Shown here: piece after piece, positions 14,929-21,456 of the stretch | Layout: every line of letters begins with the position of its first letter | Position numbering within the stretch: the first letter of the stretch is position 1 | Made by a program: the position numbers and the translations under genes | IMG/VR virus record: IMGVR_UViG_3300005511_000085 | Span: 1-24,294 of that record | DNA from: a virus | Length of the DNA stretch: 24,294 bases | Direction: 5' to 3' (one strand) | Notes under the pieces: model-generated | Seen by the model: the letters and a program-made list of their open reading frames with translations, nothing else | The model's database searches: none | What the model was told of the DNA's origin: nothing

Positions 14929-15159
14929 ATGTACCCCGACCCAAAGCGCATCCGCGACAACCGCCTCACCGTTCGTTTCGACGACTACGAGGAAAAGCTG
15001 CTGCGCGCCCTGGCCGATTACCTGGGCGAGCAGCCAACCACCCTCATCCGCGAGCTGGCGCTGCGGCAAGCCGAAGAACTGCTCGGCGTGAGTCGCGACC
15101 TCGTGGCGCCCGTCACGCCCCCCGTGGCGGACGGCAGTCTGCCCCGCACCGCGGCCTGA
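14929..15159 (+). CDS. Small ribbon-helix-helix protein
   Basis: A 76-aa protein with a convincing ribbon-helix-helix core. The strand RLTVRFDDYEEKLLRALADY is followed by a turn (LGEQPTTLIRELALRQAEEL) that fits helix 2. Such proteins bind DNA as dimers. The ribosome-binding site AAGGA lies 9 bases before the ATG. An ATG at 14851 in the same frame overlaps the previous gene and adds non-family residues, so 14929 is preferred. It is the second gene of the early operon and probably regulatory, perhaps acting at the early or integrase promoters. Confidence 0.75.
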   Translation: MYPDPKRIRDNRLTVRFDDYEEKLLRALADYLGEQPTTLIRELALRQAEELLGVSRDLVAPVTPPVADGSLPRTAA

Positions 15160-15205
15160 ATCCAGTCGCTCAATAGCGGCTCGCAGCCAGCCATAGACAC
15201 GCCGA

Positions 15206-15418
15206 ATGTCTGACGAAAAGATGACGTGCCGCCATCAGATCGACCTGACCGACGCCGAACACGCCGTGTTCGAACGGGTGCGCCGGGAGCAGGGATTGGA
15301 AACCGTCGCGGACGCATTCGTCTGGCTCGCCAAGGTGCGCTTGCGCAAGGGCGTGGAGCACATCACCGGCCGCCGCCGCGGTCCCCGCTTGGTCCCCTCC
15401 GGAGGAAAGTCGCAATGA
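15206..15418 (+). CDS. Small early protein, 70 aa, unknown (possibly ribbon-helix-helix-like)
   Basis: A 70-aa protein, MSDEKMTCRHQIDLTDAEHA onward, with helices ERVRREQGLETVADAFVWLA and a basic C-terminal tail (GRRRGPRLV). The order strand-helix-helix is compatible with a third small DNA-binding protein in a row, but the match is weak. Its stop overlaps the ogr start by 4 bases (ATGA, 15415-15418), so the two are translated together. It may set the amount of the late activator. Confidence 0.65.
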   Translation: MSDEKMTCRHQIDLTDAEHAVFERVRREQGLETVADAFVWLAKVRLRKGVEHITGRRRGPRLVPSGGKSQ

Positions 15419-15810
15419 CCGCATGCAGCCACGATCAGGCGGCCGATGCCAACAACCGCTACATGCGCATCACCATCGAGTGCCCGCACTGCGGAAGCCG
15501 GTGCGTCGCATGCGACAGCCGCGCGATGAGCAAGACCATGCGCGAAATCACCTACCGCTGCCGGAACTGGCGCTGCGGCTTCACGGGTGTCGCCACGCTG
15601 GAATTCCAGCGCGTGCTGGTGCTCTCCAGCGTCCCCGCGGCAGACGTGTCGCTGCCGCTCTCACGTCATATCCGCCGCGGCCAGCTCGCCCTGCAGCTGG
15701 CGGACGAAGGCAACGTCGCCGACGACGAAGCCGCCTACATCGCGAACTTGCACACGCCCACGAACGACTGGGGCGCCGGCGAAGCCATGCCGGCCGCCCC
15801 GCCGGACTGA
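15415..15810 (+). CDS. ogr: Ogr/Delta-type zinc-finger late transcription activator
   Basis: A 131-aa protein carrying the Ogr/Delta motif: IECPHCGSR near residue 24, then REITYRCRNWRCGFTGVA. The four cysteines follow C-x2-C ... C-x4-C as in Ogr and Delta, which bind zinc and contact RNA polymerase to turn on late promoters. It is longer than Ogr (about 72 aa), with a roughly 60-residue acidic C-terminal tail (LADEGNVADDEAAYI). The start has an excellent ribosome-binding site (GGAGG, within 15401-15407). It lies in the early operon rather than after D as in P2, tying late gene activation directly to early transcription. Confidence 0.92.
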   Translation: MTACSHDQAADANNRYMRITIECPHCGSRCVACDSRAMSKTMREITYRCRNWRCGFTGVATLEFQRVLVLSSVPAADVSLPLSRHIRRGQLALQLADEGNVADDEAAYIANLHTPTNDWGAGEAMPAAPPD

Positions 15811-15818
15811 TCTAGTCC

Positions 15819-15836
15819 GCGCGCCCTCCGGCGCGC
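15819..15836 (+). terminator. G+C-rich hairpin after ogr
   Basis: GCGCGCC (15819-15825) pairs perfectly with GGCGCGC (15830-15836) across a 4-base loop. There is no T tract, so alone it is not a rho-independent terminator. It sits just upstream of the attenuator-like segment at 15859-15904 and may belong to the same element. Confidence 0.5.
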
Positions 15837-15858
15837 ACCAGCCCAAACCAACCCACGT

Positions 15859-15904
15859 CACGCGCCTTTTTCAAGGCGTGCGGCCCTTCTCACGCCTTTT
15901 TTTT
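15859..15904 (+). terminator. Attenuator-like terminator with alternative stem
   Basis: AAGGCGTG (15873-15880) pairs perfectly with CACGCCTT (15891-15898), and eight T run from 15897 to 15904, a canonical rho-independent terminator. The same AAGGCG can instead pair with CGCCTT at 15863-15868 across a 4-base loop, which would prevent the terminator from forming. The element lies between ogr and the next genes of the same strand, with only 20 bases left before the next start and no new promoter evident. It should therefore decide how much transcription reaches the replication genes. Confidence 0.75.
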
Positions 15905-15924
15905 CTGTCGCCGGAGTCAACGTC

Positions 15925-16542
15925 ATGTCTCTCACCGCCCGTCGCTTCACCGAAAAGCCATCGCAACGCATTGCCGTTCCCAAGCTGTCGAAGGTCACCC
16001 GCGAGGAAGCTGAGCGGTTGCCGCTTCTGGAGCGCATGCTGCTGCAGGAGCATCAACGCCACGCCTACCGCCTGGCCGACATCCGGCGCGTGGCCGACAA
16101 GCTGGCAGCGCTCGCGCCGGTCATCAGGGCGGCCCAGGCAGATGGCGCATCGATCGATATCGAGCGAGTGCGCGAGGGTTTCGCAAGCCATCGATGCGGC
16201 TCCGGCGGAAGGCGAGTCAACGCCGTCGTCCTGGCGTCGCAGGACACGCTGTCGACTTGGCGGAACCCTAAGGCAATCAACGCGGTCGCGAAGGCGCTCA
16301 TCAAGGACGGATGGCGTGTGGTTCGCGCGGATGCCGAGGGATCGGAGCTCTCTCTCGACCGCGTCATCTTCATGCATGGCAGTCGTGCCGTGCAAACCAG
16401 CTGCACCCGCCAATGGACGGTGGAGGCCATCGAGGCCGGCCACATCAACGCTGCAACGGACGGCCGACACCCTGCGGCGGACACCGGCAAGCCACTGAAC
16501 GCGAGCGCTGAAGCGCTGGCCCGCACTGCATGCGCTCCCTGA
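15925..16542 (+). CDS. Unknown phage protein, 205 aa
   Basis: A 205-aa protein, MSLTARRFTEKPSQRIAVPK onward, with the ribosome-binding site CCGGAG 8 bases upstream. The first 85 residues are helical and charged (REEAERLPLLERMLLQEHQR); the middle looks alpha/beta (INAVAKALIKDGWRVVRADA). I recognise no domain. Its place between the attenuator and gpA is that of small early replication or regulatory genes in P2-like phages. It is probably cytoplasmic; there are no signal or membrane segments. It ends 3 bases before the next start. Confidence 0.7.
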   Translation: MSLTARRFTEKPSQRIAVPKLSKVTREEAERLPLLERMLLQEHQRHAYRLADIRRVADKLAALAPVIRAAQADGASIDIERVREGFASHRCGSGGRRVNAVVLASQDTLSTWRNPKAINAVAKALIKDGWRVVRADAEGSELSLDRVIFMHGSRAVQTSCTRQWTVEAIEAGHINAATDGRHPAADTGKPLNASAEALARTACAP

Positions 16543-16545
16543 TGC

Positions 16546-16914
16546 ATGGACCCCGCCGAGCCCTCTGAACACCACGAGTTCCACGGCCCTCGCCAGCCAC
16601 TTCCTCACATCCCAGATGGAAAACCAAACCCGTTCTACGCACGGCACGCAGCTCGTATTGCCGAGCTGCGCGAAGAGTTCGCGCAGGGCACCGGCCACGG
16701 CCGCAACGTCATCGCTGCTGAACGCGAGTGGGAAGGCATTTCCAAGCGCTCTCGCGCCATGCTGCTTTTCTGGGCTGGGTACGACGTCAACGGCATCGCC
16801 TTGGCTGTCGAGCGCGCGTGGCGTGAGCTGCCGCCGCTGGAGCGCACTGCAGTGGGCGAAGCCATCCGCGAGCTGCAGAACGATCTGCGCACCGTCTTCG
16901 CTCTGACGCTGTAG
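16546..16914 (+). CDS. Unknown phage protein, 122 aa
   Basis: A 122-aa protein starting MDPAEPSEHHEFHGPRQPLP, His- and Pro-rich at the front, then helical (ARIAELREEFAQGTGHG, ERAWRELPPLERTAVGEAI). No family recognised. It is sandwiched with minimal gaps between the 205-aa protein and gpA (7 bases to the A start), so it belongs to the replication operon. Possible roles include helping gpA or loading host helicase as P2 gpB does, but no sequence evidence supports either. Confidence 0.65.
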   Translation: MDPAEPSEHHEFHGPRQPLPHIPDGKPNPFYARHAARIAELREEFAQGTGHGRNVIAAEREWEGISKRSRAMLLFWAGYDVNGIALAVERAWRELPPLERTAVGEAIRELQNDLRTVFALTL

Positions 16915-16921
16915 GCCATCC

Positions 16922-18964
16922 ATGCGTGTAGTCGCCTCCCGCCCAGCCAAGCCGGATCCAGTCTTCTGGATGCGGCGCCGCTCCAACCTGCCGCACGACC
17001 AGCATGTCGCCCAGGTCGCGCGGCTGATGGACGCTCGGATGCGCGGCGAGCTGCCTGCGCAGTGGGTGCCGGCGTTCGACATCATCATGCCGCTCAAGCC
17101 GACCGTGCGCGCCATCGGCGGCGACTGGCTGAGCTGGAACCTCGCGCGTGTCGACGCGATGCGTGCTTTCGAGCACGAGCACAAGGACATCCTGCACTGG
17201 GCGGTGGGCGACTCGGAGGTGTGCGCACGAGCCAGGCGGTGCGCGCGTGCGGTCGATGACATGCTCAACGGGCACCCCCTGCCCATGAGCACGCAGGACA
17301 AGCTCGATACCGTTCTCGACTACTGCGAGCGGCTGGATGTCGACAGGCCGGCCGCGAAGACGCCCGAAGGCGTGATCGCCCGTGCCATCACCGAGCAATG
17401 GTGGCGCCGCGCGCTGCGCCGCAAGGTTGCGCGCACTGTCGAGCATGCGGCCATCAAGCTGGCCGTCGTGCACCACAAGAACGGCGGCTATGCGAGCGAC
17501 GAAGCGTGCCGCCGCCGCGTCGACCAGAACAAGCGCAACAACGAGCTGCTGGCGCGCGTGAAGATGCGCAACGAGGCCGGCCAGGTCTACAGCCTGGCCG
17601 AGCTGGCGGCGCTGTCGCCCAGCAATCGCGACATCCGCCGCGGCGAGCTGATGACGCGCATTCGCGGCTGCGAGGAGTTCGCGGACGCCAATGGGCATCA
17701 CGGCCTGTTCCTTACGCTCACCTGCCCGAGTCGCTTCCATGCGGTGCTGTCCGGCGGTAAGTCGCGCTGGGCGAAGCCTGTGCGCAACGGCAAGTACGAA
17801 GGATCGACCCCGCGCGACGCGCAGCACTGGCTTTGCGGAAAGTGGGCGAAGGCTCGCGCGAAGATGGCCCGCAAGGGCATTGCGGCCTATGGCTTCCGCG
17901 TGGCCGAGCCGCATCACGACGGGTGCCCCCACTGGCACGCCCTGCTGTGGTTCCACACGCCCGAGCAGGCGCAGCAAGCGCGAGACATCATCAGCGGGTA
18001 CTGGCTGAGCGACGCGGGCGACGAAGCCGGCGCTGTGCGCAACCGCTGCAAGTTCATCGCCATGACGCGTGGCGGCGCCGCCGGCTACGTCGCGAAGTAC
18101 GTCGCCAAGAACATCGGAGCGGAGGATGGCGGTGACGCCGGCGTAGGCCAGCATACCGACACCATCGACGGCTTCGAGCACGTCATGGACACCCGCGAGT
18201 TCAAAGGGTGGCAGCGCGTCGACGCGTGGGCGAGCACCTGGGGAATCCGGCAGTTTCAAGCCATCGGGCAACCGAGCGTGACGGTGTGGCGCGAAATGCG
18301 CCGCGTCACGAAGGACCAGATCGAGCACGCGCAGATGCGCCTCGACCTCGGCGACGCCGCTGCGGTGAAGGCTTGGTGGGCGTGCCACAAGCAGGGCGCC
18401 ATTCAGGCCTCGTGGGAGGGCTACGTTCGCGCCCAGGGCGGCATGTGCCGCAAGCGTCGCGAATGGGCGCTGCGCACCGCCGTACGCGTCACTAAGGACA
18501 CGACCAACTGCTACGGCGAGGCCATCGACCGCAAGGCCGTCGTCGGCATCGAGACACGCGTCGGTCACTGGCTCGTAAGCCGCCGGCAGGCGTGGCGTTC
18601 CTGCGCGAGCGAAGCCGCGCAGGACAAGGGCCAGCGCGAAGCGCTGGGCCGCCCTTGGACTCGTTTCAATAACTGTACGGCCCGGCTCACCGATGAGCCG
18701 CAGCGCCTGCTCATGCGAGGCGATAGGCCATGGCCGAAGGCCCATGACAGCCTCGAAATCGAGCCACCGGAGCCGCGGCCAGCCGCCGCGACAGCCCCGG
18801 CCGAGCAGATCAACCACATCGCCGGCGAGCGGACCACGTTCCGCATGCCTGAGTGCGTCCAGATCGCGCCCGCCGCGCGCCCTGCCGACGACCTCGGCGC
18901 CCTGTTCGCCCGCATGAAGGCCTTCGCACCGCAGCTGCAAGCGCTGCGTGCCGCCGGCCGATGA
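16922..18964 (+). CDS. A: Replication initiator, rolling-circle endonuclease (P2 gpA-like)
   Basis: A 680-aa protein (P2 gpA about 761 aa) of the HUH endonuclease superfamily. All three motifs are present: motif 1 FLTLTCPS (residues 263-270); motif 2 PHHDGCPHWHALLW, with the metal-binding H337-W-H339; and motif 3 YVAKYVAKN, with the paired catalytic tyrosines Y389 and Y393 four residues apart, as in P2 gpA. It nicks its own origin, attaches covalently to the 5' end and starts rolling-circle replication; in P2 the nick site lies inside the A gene and gpA acts in cis. The N-terminal 260 residues are helical. The C-terminal 100 residues are Pro/Ala-rich and probably flexible. The stop overlaps the next start (ATGA). 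Confidence 0.95.
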   Translation: MRVVASRPAKPDPVFWMRRRSNLPHDQHVAQVARLMDARMRGELPAQWVPAFDIIMPLKPTVRAIGGDWLSWNLARVDAMRAFEHEHKDILHWAVGDSEVCARARRCARAVDDMLNGHPLPMSTQDKLDTVLDYCERLDVDRPAAKTPEGVIARAITEQWWRRALRRKVARTVEHAAIKLAVVHHKNGGYASDEACRRRVDQNKRNNELLARVKMRNEAGQVYSLAELAALSPSNRDIRRGELMTRIRGCEEFADANGHHGLFLTLTCPSRFHAVLSGGKSRWAKPVRNGKYEGSTPRDAQHWLCGKWAKARAKMARKGIAAYGFRVAEPHHDGCPHWHALLWFHTPEQAQQARDIISGYWLSDAGDEAGAVRNRCKFIAMTRGGAAGYVAKYVAKNIGAEDGGDAGVGQHTDTIDGFEHVMDTREFKGWQRVDAWASTWGIRQFQAIGQPSVTVWREMRRVTKDQIEHAQMRLDLGDAAAVKAWWACHKQGAIQASWEGYVRAQGGMCRKRREWALRTAVRVTKDTTNCYGEAIDRKAVVGIETRVGHWLVSRRQAWRSCASEAAQDKGQREALGRPWTRFNNCTARLTDEPQRLLMRGDRPWPKAHDSLEIEPPEPRPAAATAPAEQINHIAGERTTFRMPECVQIAPAARPADDLGALFARMKAFAPQLQALRAAGR

Positions 18965-19281
18965 GTTCCCCCACCAGTTCAACCACCAACCGGAGCCGCA
19001 CCACCATGCCACGCACCACCGCCGGCGCTGTCGTCCAGATTGCGCAGCACAAGCCCTACGCGCCGCCCCTCGCGCACAAGGTGCACATCACCGCGCCCTA
19101 CCAGCCTGCCTGCGCTACCGACGTGCGCGCCACCATCGAGCGCGTGCGCAGCCTGGTCGAGGCCCAGGCTGCAGGCCGCCGCAAGCCGCGCCGCGCCGAC
19201 GTGAAGCCGATCCAGCAGGCCGACATGTTCCCGTCGACGGTCGTGTGCATCGCTGCCGCGCAGCAGAGGAAAGCGGCATGA
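18961..19281 (+). CDS. Small phage protein, 106 aa, unknown
   Basis: Starts with an ATGA overlap at the A stop; an internal ATG at 19006 (MPRTTAGAVVQIAQHK) is an alternative start that removes a Ser/Thr-rich leader. The protein is basic, with PYQPACATDVRATIERVRSL and a Lys/Arg-rich stretch GRRKPRRADVKP, suggesting nucleic-acid binding. No family recognised. First of six overlapping micro-genes after A. Confidence 0.55.
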   Translation: MSSPTSSTTNRSRTTMPRTTAGAVVQIAQHKPYAPPLAHKVHITAPYQPACATDVRATIERVRSLVEAQAAGRRKPRRADVKPIQQADMFPSTVVCIAAAQQRKAA

Positions 19282-19451
19282 ACGCGCACCGCCTCAACCA
19301 CCACGACATCCAGGCGGTGAAGTCCTTCGAGGACCGTGCCGAGCGCAAGGCGAAGGCCAAGCGCTGGGCAGACCGCATCGCGGCGACGGCGTGCGTGCTG
19401 ATCGTGTTGGCTCTGCTGGCACCCGCCATCGTGAGCTGGGCCACGGCATGA
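19278..19451 (+). CDS. Small single-pass membrane protein, 57 aa
   Basis: A 57-aa protein with a charged N-terminal half (FEDRAERKAKAKRWADRI) and one strong transmembrane segment (ATACVLIVLALLAPAIV) near the C-terminus. Predicted topology is N-in, with positive charges before the helix. Overlaps neighbours on both sides (ATGA at 19278-19281 and 19448-19451). Early membrane micro-proteins of phages may affect host membrane functions or exclusion; no family is recognised here. Confidence 0.6.
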   Translation: MNAHRLNHHDIQAVKSFEDRAERKAKAKRWADRIAATACVLIVLALLAPAIVSWATA

Positions 19452-19684
19452 AGCCCGCCTTGAACCTGTGCACCAGCACCGGATCGCGCGCGATCAGTCG
19501 ACGCGCCGCCGCGGGCATGCTGCTCGCCGCTCGCATGCTGCAGCAGCGTGACCCGCGCTACGCGATGGCATACAGCCGACGCACTGGCATCGTGCGCGGC
19601 GAAGGGCCGTCAGGCGCGTGGCAACTTGAGCACGCGCTCGGGCAACGCGCCGCCCTCCGGAAGACCGAGGGAGGCCACGCCTGA
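19448..19684 (+). CDS. Small phage protein, 78 aa, unknown
   Basis: A 78-aa Arg/Ala-rich basic protein, including SRRAAAGMLLAARMLQQRDP and YSRRTGIVRGEGPSGAW. It starts within the stop of the membrane-protein gene (ATGA) and its last base is the first base of the next ATG. The Arg-rich helices could bind nucleic acid. No family recognised. Confidence 0.55.
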   Translation: MKPALNLCTSTGSRAISRRAAAGMLLAARMLQQRDPRYAMAYSRRTGIVRGEGPSGAWQLEHALGQRAALRKTEGGHA

Positions 19685-19884
19685 TGCTGGGCTTTCTCTT
19701 CACCCGCAAGCCTCTGCCCGAGGTCGATTTTCTTCTGCGCGTGCTCGGCACCCGCGACCTGATCGCGCTCGCGGCCCTGTACGGCGAGGCCCGTGACCGC
19801 TTCGAATGCCAAGCCTTCGTGACGGCCGTCAGCCGCCGCATGCAGGAAGTCATCGCGAGCGGCTGGCAAGGCGGTTCCGAATGA
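19684..19884 (+). CDS. Small phage protein, 66 aa, unknown
   Basis: A 66-aa, largely helical protein, MLGFLFTRKPLPEVDFLLRV followed by LGTRDLIALAALYGEARDRF, with one cysteine. It begins at the base shared with the previous stop (TGATG) and overlaps the following gene by 4 bases. Compact amphipathic helices suggest a small protein-binding factor. No family recognised. Confidence 0.55.
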   Translation: MLGFLFTRKPLPEVDFLLRVLGTRDLIALAALYGEARDRFECQAFVTAVSRRMQEVIASGWQGGSE

Positions 19885-20129
19885 CGGCGCTGCACATGCC
19901 CGTGCTGATGGAGTCGACCACGAATGGGGCGCCTGCGTTGCGACCACTCGGCACGCCGTTCCGCGCTTGCGAGCTGTGCATGCACTCGACCGCCTGCGGC
20001 AACGTGCTGCTGTGCGACAGCCCTGCGGTGCGCCTTGCGGGGAAGCCCGCGCCGCTCCACGCGGCCCGTGCATCGGATGGGAGCTGCGGCCCGAACGCGC
20101 GGCACCTCGACATGTCTGGCTGGCACTGA
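19881..20129 (+). CDS. Small cysteine-cluster protein, 82 aa
   Basis: An 82-aa protein whose middle holds four cysteines in C30-x2-C33-x5-C39-x5-C45 (FRACELCMHSTACGNVLLCD), a spacing that could hold a zinc ion or an iron-sulphur cluster. The N-terminal TALHMPVLMES is hydrophobic but too short for a signal. Starts in an ATGA overlap. No family recognised; a small zinc-ribbon-like protein is the best description. Confidence 0.6.
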   Translation: MTALHMPVLMESTTNGAPALRPLGTPFRACELCMHSTACGNVLLCDSPAVRLAGKPAPLHAARASDGSCGPNARHLDMSGWH

Positions 20130-20143
20130 GAGCGCGCACCGCG

Positions 20144-20419
20144 ATGGCCTGCGCGATCGATCCCACCGGGCAGCAGCTGCGCGACGCGTGCGCTCGCATG
20201 TCGCGCCGCTTCGGTTGGGTCGAAAGCTTCGAGGCGGTGATGCAGGACGCCAGACGCAGCCGGCTCGTTCGGCTTGCCGTGGCTCACCCGAGCGCGGCCG
20301 AAACAGTAGTGCAGCGCCGGCGCATCGCCTCTGCGCGCCCAGTCCGGCCGACATCGGCCGCCGGCTCTCTTCCTCTTGACCGAAAGCGCGCCGCCGCGGG
20401 CGAGCGCGATGACGACTGA
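20144..20419 (+). CDS. Small phage protein, 91 aa, unknown
   Basis: A 91-aa protein beginning MACAIDPTGQQLRDACARMS, followed by a helical Arg-rich region (GWVESFEAVMQDARRSRLV) and a charged tail ending GERDDD. It is separated from the cysteine-cluster gene by 14 bases and overlaps the start proposed for the DUF4406 protein. No family recognised; last of the micro-gene chain. Confidence 0.55.
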   Translation: MACAIDPTGQQLRDACARMSRRFGWVESFEAVMQDARRSRLVRLAVAHPSAAETVVQRRRIASARPVRPTSAAGSLPLDRKRAAAGERDDD

Positions 20420-21131
20420 ACGACCTTTTTCCTCACAGCACCCAACCATGACAACACAAGCCTCCCCGCTCTTCATAGGTGTCGATCTCACGCGAGACAG
20501 CGACATCACCTTCAACCCGCCTCGCGCAGCCACACAGCGCGTCTACATCGCTGGTCCGATGACGGGCTATGCCGAGCTCAACTTCCCGGCCTTTCACGCC
20601 GAGGCGTCTACCCTGCGAGGCATCGGGCTCGACGTCATTAACCCGGCCGAGATCAATGTCGATCCCAGCACCGGCTGGAGCGCATGCATGCGCGCCGACA
20701 TAGCGCAGCTCGTGACCTGCCACCGCATCCACCTCTTGCCGGGCTGGTCGACCAGCAAGGGCGCTTCGCTGGAGCACCACATCGGCCGCGCGCTGGGCCT
20801 GCTGGTCACCCTGGCAGAAGGGGCCGAAAGCATGCCGGACCACTTCAGCTTCGCGGGAAGCGCTGACGCTTTCGTGAGCCAGTTCCTCAACCGCGCGGTG
20901 CAGGCCGCCGATGAGTCCGCTGACCAGGCGCCGGCGACCGTGACAAACGTCAGCCGCGAAGCTGCTCTCGCCATCTGCGAAAAGGTCGCGAACTACCACC
21001 AGGGGCAACTGCAGGCCGTGCTCGCTGCTCACGGATACCACACCACCGTCACGCAGGCCCACGGATACCAGTACCTCGGCGCACGTCGCTGCATCGAAGC
21101 GATTCGCGCGGCTGCGCGAGACGAGGCCTGA
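20409..21131 (+). CDS. DUF4406 (nucleoside deoxyribosyltransferase-like) protein with extra C-terminal domain
   Basis: A 240-aa protein. Residues about 44-132 form a DUF4406 domain, related to nucleoside 2-deoxyribosyltransferases: RVYIAGPMTGYAELNFPAFH, VINPAEI, SACMRADIAQLVTCHRIHLL and GWSTSKGASLEHHIGRALGL. E122 in the GASLEHH segment corresponds to the catalytic Glu of the enzyme family. Residues about 145-240 (from SMPDHFSFAG to the C-terminus) are an additional helical part not belonging to the domain. The start is uncertain: 20409 overlaps the preceding gene, while 20448 (MTTQASPLF) is an alternative. Activity on nucleotides is a family inference; many DUF4406 proteins are uncharacterised. 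Confidence 0.85.
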   Translation: MTTERPFSSQHPTMTTQASPLFIGVDLTRDSDITFNPPRAATQRVYIAGPMTGYAELNFPAFHAEASTLRGIGLDVINPAEINVDPSTGWSACMRADIAQLVTCHRIHLLPGWSTSKGASLEHHIGRALGLLVTLAEGAESMPDHFSFAGSADAFVSQFLNRAVQAADESADQAPATVTNVSREAALAICEKVANYHQGQLQAVLAAHGYHTTVTQAHGYQYLGARRCIEAIRAAARDEA

Positions 21132-21134
21132 GCG

Positions 21135-21446
21135 ATGCCGACGAAGTCTCTCAAGCTGTGCCCGCTCGCGCAGCACATCGTCAGGATGCTGGCCGAGTCG
21201 GGCCGGCCTGGCCACGGGCCGACATACGCCGTCAGCAAAGCTCACGAGTTGCATGCGCGACCCACGAGCGACGTACTGCTGTGGGTGGAGCACAACCTCG
21301 ACAGTTGGAATCGTGGCGAGCTCGCCGACACGCTCAAGAAGGCTTCGGGCCGCAATGTCGACACCCACGACCTTGCAGCCGCCGCGCGAGTTGAGAATGC
21401 ACTCGGTGCGCTTCCCAGGCTGAACCTGAAGGAACTGCTGTCGTGA
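21135..21446 (+). CDS. Small phage protein, 103 aa, unknown
   Basis: A 103-aa protein, MPTKSLKLCPLAQHIVRMLA onward, mainly helical, with ARPTSDVLLWVEHNLDSWNR and a Leu-rich end (PRLNLKELLS). It lies 3 bases after the DUF4406 gene and 10 bases before the PP-loop gene, so the three look like a unit. The N-terminal half could form a small winged-helix-like fold, but that is a guess. No family recognised. Confidence 0.6.
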   Translation: MPTKSLKLCPLAQHIVRMLAESGRPGHGPTYAVSKAHELHARPTSDVLLWVEHNLDSWNRGELADTLKKASGRNVDTHDLAAAARVENALGALPRLNLKELLS

Positions 21447-21456
21447 AGGCCGCTGC

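Noticed and set aside
14649-15418. Toxin-antitoxin module formed by the ribbon-helix-helix proteins
   Set aside because: No adjacent toxin-like partner; the neighbours are small regulators and ogr, so phage regulation explains them better.
16787-19012. A 741-codon minus-strand open frame over gpA
   Set aside because: Antisense to the replication initiator, which has all HUH motifs; the antisense product is Arg/Ala/Leu-rich without motifs.
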